A stretch of DNA of 41,595 bases from Ancylothrix sp. D3o (GTDB taxonomy: Bacteria; Cyanobacteriota; Cyanobacteriia; Cyanobacteriales; Oscillatoriaceae). The first letter of the stretch is position 1. Each line of letters starts with the position of its first letter. Location: positions 1 to 41,595 of the forward strand of contig NZ_JAMXEX010000024.1 of the NCBI RefSeq assembly GCF_025370775.1. Reading direction: 5' to 3'. The notes below the pieces were generated by a model. The model did no database searches and was not told where the DNA came from. It saw only the letters and a program-made list of their open reading frames with translations. Below, in pieces: positions 15,245-22,543 of the stretch. The translations under genes were made by a program, and so were the position numbers.

Positions 15245-15784
15245 CTATTCAATGTCTCTAAATTCAATTTTTAATCTTTTAGCAATATCTAAATTAATAT
15301 TAACTGGATGCGGCAATACATAAAGTTTGGTGTGTGCAGAATTTCCACACACCATACATTTACATTCCATTTCTTGCCAGCTATCGTCATGGTAAGCGAG
15401 CCGGTGAACATGACACAAATACACTTTTTCCCCAGGATGAAATATCTCTTGCGTTACAGGGTCTTTTATTTCTCCATTACTTAAATCCATCAGAATATTA
15501 TCCAGATCGTCAGGTATGGGGGGAGATGGATCAGGACTAGGAGTAGTAGTTGTAGAAGGCTGGAAATTGTTAGCAATGGACTCTAATATAAAAGCAATAA
15601 ATGCAAATAGCCACCATTCTGCATTGAAAAAACCAACAAAAATGAATAGCCACTTGAAGAAGCCTAGACAGCCTTGAGCGCTATTTCCCTTCTGATTAAT
15701 GAGCGATCCAATAAACTCACCAAAAGCAACTACCAACTGGACAAAAGCGCCGAGAAGAAGAAGAAATATTATAATAAATTCCAT
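15245..15784 (-). CDS. Membrane-anchored RING-like zinc protein 1
   Basis: This 179-residue protein has a hydrophobic helix at about 3-22, a second hydrophobic stretch at 40-70 that could be one or two TM helices, and a Pro/Ser/Thr linker (76-92). Its zinc module has C124-x2-H127, H132, W136, C141-x-C143-x2-C146 and H151. A short motif, PDDLDNIL, precedes the module in both RING-like proteins. It lies 11 bp after the JAMM gene, so it is in the same operon. It is a candidate E3-like adaptor bringing conjugation to the membrane; the biochemical role is inferred. Confidence 0.7.
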   Translation of the reverse strand: MEFIIIFLLLLGAFVQLVVAFGEFIGSLINQKGNSAQGCLGFFKWLFIFVGFFNAEWWLFAFIAFILESIANNFQPSTTTTPSPDPSPPIPDDLDNILMDLSNGEIKDPVTQEIFHPGEKVYLCHVHRLAYHDDSWQEMECKCMVCGNSAHTKLYVLPHPVNINLDIAKRLKIEFRDIE

Positions 15785-15795
15785 TGTGAGTCATC

Positions 15796-17214
15796 TTATT
15801 TTAGGATATCCTTAAGTGCAACTTCCTTTTCTTGTTGCCTGGCATCTTGGTATGTAAGCTTAATCGGGAAATAAATCACGTCATCTGTCTTAATTGTGGA
15901 CTTTGGTGCTTTATCAGGACTGCCTGAAATTTCACTGTTAGAAACCTTAAAGCTAAACAGAGGAATCATCACGCCTAATTCCCCGATTTTAAGCGGCAAG
16001 GATAAAGATTTTAAATCACCTAAATCAGAACGTTTTTCAAAAGATGCAATTTTAGCCTTAAGAAAATCAATAACTTTTTTGTTGTCAATTTCACCAACTT
16101 CTTTAGGTGTCAATTGCTTTACCTCTAAATTAATATTTTCTGTTTCTTCTGTTCCTTCTTTTGAGATAACCAGCAAAGTTACTTCTTCTCCTCTTCCAAT
16201 TTCCTTCCCAGCCTTTTCAATAACTGGAAAGCGAAGGAAAAGTTTATCAATTTTATCATTTTCAAGGTATCTAAATACCATGGCAGGCATACTTTCTAGC
16301 GAGGCTTTGAAAGGTAAAGGTGGCTGATTAGCTGTAGGAGACGGATTAGAAGTTGATTGACTAATTATGCTATTTAATAATTCGGGCTTCAACACGATGA
16401 GAAAAAGCGCCAGCAGCGACACCAAAAACAGCAAAAATAATCGGAAATATAAAAACTTTCTTGACCTTCTGGATCTATTATTGTGTTGTCTGCTGATTGC
16501 AGCAAGGGAGCCTTCTGTTTGTATGCTGGCATTTTCTATTTGCTGAACATTTTCTTGATTTCCTCGCGGCTCAATCATAGGTTCTGTAGAGTAACCCCTG
16601 TTAACTCCCCCGAATATAACTGGTTTAACTCGCTTAGCACTTTCACCCAAAAAGTAGCCAATAGCCTCACTTACAGGATCGTGAACTATCGATAAACACC
16701 AGGGATGATAGAAAAATGATTGCTGTGTTCTCATATCTGTTCCTGACATGAATACAGCCATATTTGGATGGGAATGATACCAGCCAACAATATTTTCATC
16801 TGGATGTTCAGACCGCGCATAATCCATAATTCCCAACCAAGAATCAGGTGTAAATTCTAAGTGTGCGCCTGTCCCTATTGTTGCCGGTGCTGCTACTGCT
16901 GCTATAATTTCAACGTATATCCCAAGAAATGGGTCTTCGTAGGCATTACCAAAAAGAATGCCTCCTTGTTCAACTCTTAAATTAGATGCTAGATGCGCTT
17001 TTAAGCTATCGAGAGCTTCCGCTTTCACATATACAGGCGTGACCGGTGCTTCTTGAATACCTCGCGCTGCTGTAAATTCGCTGAGTTTCTTGGGAATTGG
17101 CTTATATACATCCTCACTGTCTACCCAGACAATTTGGTTTTGGTCTTCCGAATCTGAATTACTTCGGTTTCCAGGGTTATTCCCTCTGTCAAAATTTGGT
17201 AGTTCTGGTGACAT
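15796..17214 (-). CDS. JAMM/MPN-domain isopeptidase with transmembrane anchor
   Basis: The start is the ATG at 17214, with AGGAGG seven bases upstream, ten bases after the E2 stop. A frame extending to 17298 would overlap the E2 gene. The 472-residue product has a JAMM metalloprotease domain at about 58-200 with E82 (VEQGGILFG) and H147-S-H149-P followed by S157 and D160 (HxHx7SxxD). This is the complete zinc site of deubiquitinases. A Lys/Arg-rich segment and a TM helix (about 254-275) follow. The remaining 190 residues are a domain I do not recognise. In E1/E2/JAB operons this enzyme processes the ubiquitin-like precursor or removes it from targets. Confidence 0.9.
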   Translation of the reverse strand: MSPELPNFDRGNNPGNRSNSDSEDQNQIVWVDSEDVYKPIPKKLSEFTAARGIQEAPVTPVYVKAEALDSLKAHLASNLRVEQGGILFGNAYEDPFLGIYVEIIAAVAAPATIGTGAHLEFTPDSWLGIMDYARSEHPDENIVGWYHSHPNMAVFMSGTDMRTQQSFFYHPWCLSIVHDPVSEAIGYFLGESAKRVKPVIFGGVNRGYSTEPMIEPRGNQENVQQIENASIQTEGSLAAISRQHNNRSRRSRKFLYFRLFLLFLVSLLALFLIVLKPELLNSIISQSTSNPSPTANQPPLPFKASLESMPAMVFRYLENDKIDKLFLRFPVIEKAGKEIGRGEEVTLLVISKEGTEETENINLEVKQLTPKEVGEIDNKKVIDFLKAKIASFEKRSDLGDLKSLSLPLKIGELGVMIPLFSFKVSNSEISGSPDKAPKSTIKTDDVIYFPIKLTYQDARQQEKEVALKDILK

Positions 17215-17224
17215 GATTATCCTC

Positions 17225-17743
17225 CTAAAAATCTTGGAATGAAATGTTAACTCGTTTGTCCTCCCACTCAATTTGTGATTTGAATGTTTGAGTATCAACT
17301 GGAAAACGCCGCCTATTCTGTTCAGCCCAATTTTTTGCTACTGCATTCGCTGGACTGTTTAAGTTAGTTATGTCATAGGCATACTGAATAATTTTGCCAA
17401 TTCTGATAACAAGTTCTGGCAGTGTCTCGGCCATTGTCCAAGAGTTACCAAGGCAAATATCTAGCTTTGGCCAGACATTAGGATGAAAGATGGGAGTCAG
17501 AAATTTAGCATCAGGCTTTTGTTTCGGATAATTGCTTCCCAGCGAAATTTCTACCTGGTGAGTCGTGCGAAATACAGGATCATTTCCCTGCAATCTCTCT
17601 ATTCCTCGGCATCGATATTCGATGACGTATTGATAAGGCGGATTACCGCTTTTTGAAATAATCGCCAGCGTACCACCGGCATTATCCACCAGTTCAGATA
17701 ATGCCTTAAAATCATTTTGAAGTCGTTTTTCTCTAACCTTCAT
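17225..17743 (-). CDS. E2 ubiquitin-conjugating-enzyme-like protein
   Basis: The 172-residue protein follows the eukaryotic UBC fold order closely. It has an N-terminal helix RLQNDFKAL, then the beta meander, a YPKQKPDAKF segment (the YPxxxPxxxF motif), HPN at 87-89 and the catalytic Cys97 in DICLGNSW. W102 and the late LNSPANAVAKNW correspond to the PNSPAN region. The Asn of HPN, which stabilises the oxyanion, is present, so it should be active and receive the ubiquitin-like protein from E1. The ATG overlaps the end of the Ubl gene by four bases, indicating coupled translation. Confidence 0.9.
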   Translation of the reverse strand: MKVREKRLQNDFKALSELVDNAGGTLAIISKSGNPPYQYVIEYRCRGIERLQGNDPVFRTTHQVEISLGSNYPKQKPDAKFLTPIFHPNVWPKLDICLGNSWTMAETLPELVIRIGKIIQYAYDITNLNSPANAVAKNWAEQNRRRFPVDTQTFKSQIEWEDKRVNISFQDF

Positions 17744-17991
17744 TTTTGACCGGCCTCCAAAATTGGTAAAACTGATAAAACATCATTTTCCTCAACTCCC
17801 ACTGAATCCAATGTGGCGGAAGGATCTAACTGTTCACCAGTCCGATCTAAGCGGACAGCATAATTAGCATTAGAAGGAAGATTCCACTTTTGCTGTGTGG
17901 TTTGCAAAAGTTGTCCGATTGTGAGATTACCAGGTAAATTAACGGCTGCTTTACGAGTTCCATCAGCCATGCGTACAACTACAGAAGCCAT
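17740..17991 (-). CDS. Ubiquitin-like (beta-grasp) modifier protein
   Basis: The start is the ATG at 17991, with AGGAG six bases upstream, 11 bp after the E1 stop. A longer frame back to 18078 would overlap E1 and has no ribosome binding site. The 83-residue product looks like a beta-grasp fold: hairpin ASVVVRMADGTRKAAVNLP, helix TIGQLLQTTQQKW, YAVRLDRTGEQLDPSATL and closing strand DVLSVLPIL. This resembles ubiquitin/YukD-like proteins in complex with E1/E2. The end is LEAGQK, not Gly-Gly, so trimming of two residues, or a single-Gly terminus, is needed for normal chemistry. Identity rests on fold pattern, size and operon place. Confidence 0.85.
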   Translation of the reverse strand: MASVVVRMADGTRKAAVNLPGNLTIGQLLQTTQQKWNLPSNANYAVRLDRTGEQLDPSATLDSVGVEENDVLSVLPILEAGQK

Positions 17992-18002
17992 ATTTACTCC
18001 TA

Positions 18003-19160
18003 CTATATTTGGCAAAATTGGATTGCTATTTGACCTTTGGCGGTCTCGCAATGTAGTATCTCGTTCTTCGCTAGACATAAATCTCCTAAAATATTTGTAC
18101 AGGAATTGTCTAGGTTCAGATTTCTAATAACTTCAAAATCCCTTTGCTCATAACTACACTTGGGGCAAGCTAATTGGGATTCTGGGTATTGGCGTAAAGG
18201 AGTATTTACCTTTTCCTCATAGCCGCAATTCTGACATTTCATCTGACCAATAGTCTCATTGCGTAACCAAACAACAGGAGACAAAAATCCTGATGTCTCT
18301 AGCTGTTTAAGAATTTCTTTCACCTCCAAATTCGGATCGTGTTTGAAGCTGATCGTTGGTTCAATTAATAAGTCGTGTGCTAGACAATCCTCTTGACGCT
18401 GAATTTTTACTTTAAAAGCTGTCCAAGGACTTAAGCCTAGAAAGATTTTTTCCCCCGCTTCAAGTAAATCTGTTTTACCATGCAAGTAGAGGAGTGCTTG
18501 GTGAACTTGCATGGCGCCTGTGATTGAGGTAATTGTTGCTGTTGTCGGCATTGCAGCATCAGGAATATTTCGTTTCACTCCCTGACAAGAATATCGCTGG
18601 TTTCTGCGTTCCCACATTGGCGGAGAAATGCTGCACTCATAACAAGCAGCCTCAGTTTTGGGATCAAAAAAACTAACTTCTCCTTCGGCTATGCCAATGC
18701 CACCATTGATCCAGGGAATGCCCGCCCGATATGCAAGCTGGTTAATTACCCACCGAGCATTGATGCTATCCAAGCAACCAATAATGATGTCATGTTCACG
18801 AACATCGCCAACACCCAGGTCAAATTCCAAATCGCCATGAATAGCTTCGATGGAAAGTTGTGGGTTAATTTCAAGGAGACGCTGACGGGCTACCTCGACT
18901 TTCGACAACTGCAACCTAGCATCAGATTCCCGAAATAAAACTGAGCGAGTGAGATTGGTAATCGAGACAGTATCAAAGTCAATAACCGTGATATGCCCGA
19001 CTCCCAGGAGTGCGAGATTTTTCAGGACTTCGTTGCCTAAAGCACCGGCCCCAGCAACTAGCACCCTAGCAGTTTTGAGTTTTGCTTGATCCCACCAGTC
19101 AATTAGATAGTGCCTTCCGTAGCGACTTTCTTGTTCGCCGCTAATTTCAAAGAATTCCAT
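18003..19160 (-). CDS. E1-like ThiF/UBA-family activating enzyme
   Basis: The 385-residue protein starts with SRYGRHYLIDWWDQ, similar to the usual SRQ-type N-terminus. A nucleotide-binding GAGALG (37-42), D61-F-D, N69-L-T-R72 and the crossover region DSINARWVINQ follow. Zinc-site C173-x2-C176 and Y-S-C192-Q-G-V, the position of the catalytic or second zinc cysteine in this family, come next. The closing ThiF helix is ITGAMQVHQALLYL. A C-terminal extension (about 255-385) contains a zinc ribbon, C309-x2-C312 and C332-x2-C335, and may recruit the E2 or Ubl. An in-frame TGA lies upstream of the ATG at 19160, so the start is firm. First gene of the operon. Confidence 0.9.
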   Translation of the reverse strand: MEFFEISGEQESRYGRHYLIDWWDQAKLKTARVLVAGAGALGNEVLKNLALLGVGHITVIDFDTVSITNLTRSVLFRESDARLQLSKVEVARQRLLEINPQLSIEAIHGDLEFDLGVGDVREHDIIIGCLDSINARWVINQLAYRAGIPWINGGIGIAEGEVSFFDPKTEAACYECSISPPMWERRNQRYSCQGVKRNIPDAAMPTTATITSITGAMQVHQALLYLHGKTDLLEAGEKIFLGLSPWTAFKVKIQRQEDCLAHDLLIEPTISFKHDPNLEVKEILKQLETSGFLSPVVWLRNETIGQMKCQNCGYEEKVNTPLRQYPESQLACPKCSYEQRDFEVIRNLNLDNSCTNILGDLCLAKNEILHCETAKGQIAIQFCQI

Positions 19161-19224
19161 AAGAGAATTGCATCTTCAATCTGCTTGCTAGTTTCTATTT
19201 CTCTATCGGGTGATCGCCCTCGCT

Positions 19225-19253
19225 TTTATGCAAAAAGAGAAGTTTTTTTACAA
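19225..19253 (-). promoter_or_regulatory. Candidate promoter of the ubiquitin-like operon
   Basis: On the minus strand, TTGTAA (19253-19248), a 17-bp spacer and CATAAA (19230-19225) stand 65 bp before the E1 start. This is a sigma70-like match seen by eye; AT-rich DNA gives such matches by chance. Confidence 0.35.
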
Positions 19254-19409
19254 AAGTTTACAAAGCATAACGCGACACCTACACAAATGAACCCCAGCAA
19301 AGAACCGGCACCGGCTCTATTGACACACCCACAAAGGCATTGTCCATAAACCCAACCGCTCTTTCCCTCTAACTTATACTGATAATACCCTAACCAACCT
19401 CAACTAAAA

Positions 19410-19425
19410 CCTGACATATATCAGG
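19410..19425. promoter_or_regulatory. Inverted repeat between E1 and the divergent HTH gene
   Basis: CCTGA (19410-19414) and TCAGG (19421-19425) flank CATATA. It lies 42 bp before the HTH gene in the 306-bp divergent region, a plausible operator for that protein. Apart from the candidate promoter, nothing else was seen in this region. Confidence 0.35.
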
Positions 19426-19466
19426 AGTTGTGTTAGACTTTTGTCAGTAATTTTCAGAAACCAACT

Positions 19467-19961
19467 ATGGCACGCACAGACGAAGAATTCTCCCAAGCTG
19501 CCGAAGAATGGGACTTAGACACCCTCTATACCGACCTCGCCTCCGCCAAAGGAAAACGCCTCACCCCAACCGAAAAACTACACCTGCGCGGACTCCTCTG
19601 CGGCCATAGCCCCCTGGAAATTGCCGAAAGACTCAAAAAAACCCCCAGAGGCGTTGAAACCGATCTGTGCGCCACTTTGTATAAATATGTCAAAAATCTA
19701 GTTTGCAAAAATAGTGATAAAATCGATAACTGGCGAAATATAACGGAATGGCTCAACGAAGCCGGCTATAAATCCGAGCCTTCTTCTAAACGAAACCTTA
19801 AAAATAACTTGCCAGAAAATAGCTCGATAAATATAACTAATGTATATTGCGAAAACAATCATATAAAAATAGACGCATTTGTACACATAACTATACCCAT
19901 CCCTTCCACACTCTGCATCGAAAACCTAGACCTCAAAAACGAAGATAATAATATTAATTAA
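19467..19961 (+). CDS. HTH-domain protein of the type found in cyanobacterial conflict/signalling proteins
   Basis: This 164-residue protein has a LuxR-like HTH at about 28-75: LTPTEKLHLRGLLCGHSP, then L-E-I-A-E-R-L and V-E-T-D-L-C-A-T-L-Y-K-Y-V. In cyanobacteria I know this N-terminal module from many NB-ARC, TIR, WD40 and similar multidomain proteins. Here it stands almost alone, with an Asn-rich linker and a short strand-rich C-terminus (INITNVYCENN, KIDAFVHITIPIP). It is transcribed away from the ubiquitin-like operon and may regulate it. That link is inference from position. Confidence 0.6.
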   Translation: MARTDEEFSQAAEEWDLDTLYTDLASAKGKRLTPTEKLHLRGLLCGHSPLEIAERLKKTPRGVETDLCATLYKYVKNLVCKNSDKIDNWRNITEWLNEAGYKSEPSSKRNLKNNLPENSSINITNVYCENNHIKIDAFVHITIPIPSTLCIENLDLKNEDNNIN

Positions 19962-19998
19962 ACCTCTGTAACCCTTTAAATTTGGCGAAAAAACACAC

Positions 19999-20117
19999 AG
20001 AGATAGCCGCTAGATATCTAGGCAGAAACTTCTTCTCAACCCCCCGCAAAAAAACCGGCTTTCTCTCAAAAACTTAAAAATCTCAACGAGATATCTAAGA
20101 AGAAAACCGGTTTCTAA
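19999..20117. repeat. Inverted-repeat element with ATATCT and CCGG arms
   Basis: CTAGATATCTAG (palindrome) with GGCAGAAACTTC on the left is matched by GAGATATCTAAGAAGAAAAC on the right. AAAAAACCGGCTTTCTCTC and GAAAACCGGTTTCT bracket the element. It lies at the 3' ends of two convergent genes and could act as a bidirectional terminator or be a small non-autonomous repeat. Confidence 0.45.
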
Positions 20118-20125
20118 GAAGCAAT

Positions 20126-20572
20126 TTAACCCTTATTCTTAATCATCATCACATCCACAATTTGAACCGCCTTCTCTTCTGGAATATTCAACGCCTGATG
20201 CAATTGCGACAAAAAATCTTGCTCCTCCTCCGTCACCACACCATCCGCCAAAACCAAATCACAAGAAACAGCAAAAGCAGTCGCGTGTAAATCTTCAGGA
20301 AGCGAAGACTTTGCCGCATTAAACAAAGCACCCACCCCTTCCCGCTTTAAAATATTCAGCAGTTTATCAAACATTCGCCGCATCACATCATCCGAATAAC
20401 TCCGAAACAACTTCATCCGCGACAGAGTAAAAGACATCCCCCGCGCTTCCTCATCCGAAAGATATCCATCGGAAGCAATAGCCGCTAACGTAATCGCCGC
20501 AAACGCTTCCGCTGGACTCAGCATTTCATTCGCTTTACTTTGAACACCCAAAACTTTATCAAATAAACCCAT
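20126..20572 (-). CDS. TerB-like tellurite-resistance-family protein 1
   Basis: This 148-residue all-alpha protein is of the TerB/DjlA type. It has SPAEAFAAITLAAIASDGYLS with the D-G acidic loop and LPEDLHATAFAVSCDLVLAD with a second D-G (DGVVTEEEQDFL), the internal pseudo-repeat typical of TerB. AGGAGG lies before the ATG. It is a paralogue of the next gene. TerB proteins bind divalent metal through the acidic loops and are linked to stress responses; the cyanobacterial role is unknown. Confidence 0.8.
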   Translation of the reverse strand: MGLFDKVLGVQSKANEMLSPAEAFAAITLAAIASDGYLSDEEARGMSFTLSRMKLFRSYSDDVMRRMFDKLLNILKREGVGALFNAAKSSLPEDLHATAFAVSCDLVLADGVVTEEEQDFLSQLHQALNIPEEKAVQIVDVMMIKNKG

Positions 20573-20707
20573 TATCGTTTCCTCCTAGTGATAGGTAATT
20601 CGGGATTGGGAAATCTTGATGTCTGACTGGAAATTGGGGAAAACAAGAATAAATTAAGACATGATCTAAGCGCGTTCTGCTGAAGTTTAAAAATGCGAAA
20701 ATTCCGC

Positions 20708-21166
20708 TTAAACTTCCTCTTCTTCCTCTACTTCTTCGAGCAAAGCATCAATAATATCTTGGGCGGCTTCTTCGTCTAACTCCAAAGCTTCCGCCAAAGC
20801 ACCTAAAAAACTGTCTTCAGACTCGTCCACTACCTCATCCGATAAAACAACCGCCGCCGCTACCTCAAACGCACTTTCGACCATATCTTCGGAAAGACTA
20901 TTGACAGCAGTGTTAAACAAAACCCCAAGTCCTTGTTGATTGATAATGGCAATAATCTTATCCAACACCGCCTGGATATCTTCGGCAGCATATTCATCAA
21001 AAAGCCCGTAGTTGTTCACTACATCGGTGAGTATTGCATTTTCTTCATCGGTTGGCTGTCCGTCTGCAAAAAGTGCAACAGTTCCAATGGCAAGGACGGC
21101 TTCTTCTGGAGTAAACTCGGTGTCGAGTTCTTCTTCTACCGCAAAAATTGCATCATATCTTCCCAT
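20708..21166 (-). CDS. TerB-like tellurite-resistance-family protein 2
   Basis: This 152-residue paralogue of the neighbouring gene aligns through TPEEAVLAIGTVALFADGQP, GLGVLFNTAVNSLSEDMVES and VVLSDEVVDESEDSFL. It is far more acidic and ends in a Glu/Val run (LLEEVEEEEEV). The spacing of 135 bp to the other copy allows one transcript. An acidic TerB could buffer or sense cations; this is inference. Confidence 0.8.
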   Translation of the reverse strand: MGRYDAIFAVEEELDTEFTPEEAVLAIGTVALFADGQPTDEENAILTDVVNNYGLFDEYAAEDIQAVLDKIIAIINQQGLGVLFNTAVNSLSEDMVESAFEVAAAVVLSDEVVDESEDSFLGALAEALELDEEAAQDIIDALLEEVEEEEEV

Positions 21167-21445
21167 GATTTTTTCCTGTGTTGCTTTGGTTTGAAAGGAT
21201 ATCGCAGCGGAATAGACTATTTACTGTCTGTAATCCACACACGAATCCCTGGCAATTGTTTTATAGCAGCAAAGCATAACAAATGTACAGGCTCTCAACC
21301 TGGAATTTTCCCCAAATAATCGAGAAAAAAGTAAAAAAAATATTAAAGTTTTTTAGGGCTGCGGGTGGTTTGCCGGTGGGCAGAGCAACGGCCTACGAAA
21401 GGCTCAATTTTTTATCAAGAGGAGGTAAAAAAAGGCAGCTTTTTA

Positions 21446-22360
21446 TTATAAACAACGTTCAACGGTGGCAACAACAGACTGGGCCAAAGCTTCCAAGTCA
21501 TAGCCGCCTTCTAGGCCAAATACAATCTGGCGAGTTAATTGCAAACAATAATCGGTAAAAACTCCAAAATCTTGTGGTTGCAATTCAACACCGGCCAGAG
21601 GATCAGCCGAATTTGCATCATAACCGGCACTAACCAATAATAAATCGGGCTGAAAATTCTGGAAAAAAGGAATTACTTTTTCTTCAAAAGCTTGGCTGTA
21701 TTCCTCAATTGTACTCCCCGGCAAAACCGGCACATTTAAGACATTGTTATAGGGGCCATGTTCCGCCGCACTGCCGGTGCCGGGGTAGGCGGGGGACTGG
21801 TGCAAAGAACAAAAAGCAATGGCCGAATTTCCCTGCACCAAAGCTTGAGTGCCATTGCCATGATGCACATCCCAATCCAAAATTCCTACCCGTTTTATTC
21901 CCCCTTTTTCTAAAGCATAATGAGCGGCAATTGCTGCATTAGAAAATAAACAAAAACCCATCCCCGTTGCGTATTCAGCATGATGTCCGGGGGGACGCAC
22001 AAAAACAAAAGCCGGATCGCCGGTTTGCAATACCCGATCTACCCCATCTAACCAAGCACTAACAGCCAATAAAGCCACCTCATAACTGCGAGGAGAAACA
22101 GGAGTATCTGGGTCGATATGGCCGCCGCCATTGTCGGCTATTTCCTTAACCAAACGAATGTAGTCTGGGGCGTGAATTTTCTCCAGCAAAGACGTCACCG
22201 GCCTCACAGCAACCGGTGTAGGTTCGCGCCAGTCAATTTCATTTGCCCAGGGAGCAGTTTCAAGCGCGTGAACAATCGCTCGCAGCCGGTCGGGGCGTTC
22301 TGGATGAAAACGGCCTGTCAAGTGTTGCAAAAATTCTTCTGAATAAATAACCGGGATCAT
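21446..22360 (-). CDS. Histone-deacetylase-family (arginase/deacetylase fold) protein
   Basis: This 304-residue zinc hydrolase is of the class II HDAC/acetoin-utilisation/acetylpolyamine amidohydrolase superfamily. It shows FHPERPDRL, the His-His pair of RPPGHHA, the zinc ligands in ILDWDVHHGNGTQ, SAGYDANSADPL (third ligand Asp) and FGLEGGYD. All catalytic residues are present. Bacterial members deacetylate small amines or proteins; the substrate is not readable here. It is divergent from gyrA. Confidence 0.92.
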   Translation of the reverse strand: MIPVIYSEEFLQHLTGRFHPERPDRLRAIVHALETAPWANEIDWREPTPVAVRPVTSLLEKIHAPDYIRLVKEIADNGGGHIDPDTPVSPRSYEVALLAVSAWLDGVDRVLQTGDPAFVFVRPPGHHAEYATGMGFCLFSNAAIAAHYALEKGGIKRVGILDWDVHHGNGTQALVQGNSAIAFCSLHQSPAYPGTGSAAEHGPYNNVLNVPVLPGSTIEEYSQAFEEKVIPFFQNFQPDLLLVSAGYDANSADPLAGVELQPQDFGVFTDYCLQLTRQIVFGLEGGYDLEALAQSVVATVERCL

Positions 22361-22543
22361 AATCCACCCAAACTATCTTTATGCAAGCCCCCAACAGAGG
22401 CGTATTAGTGACGAAAAAAAACAGTCAAATTGTGATAGAATATTAACAATATTTGCCCAAAATTCAAGCAAGCTGGGAAACCTTCCAGCATTTTTTGAAT
22501 TATACCAGCAAAATCCTCACAATTTTTTGGAGTTTAGCCCAGT

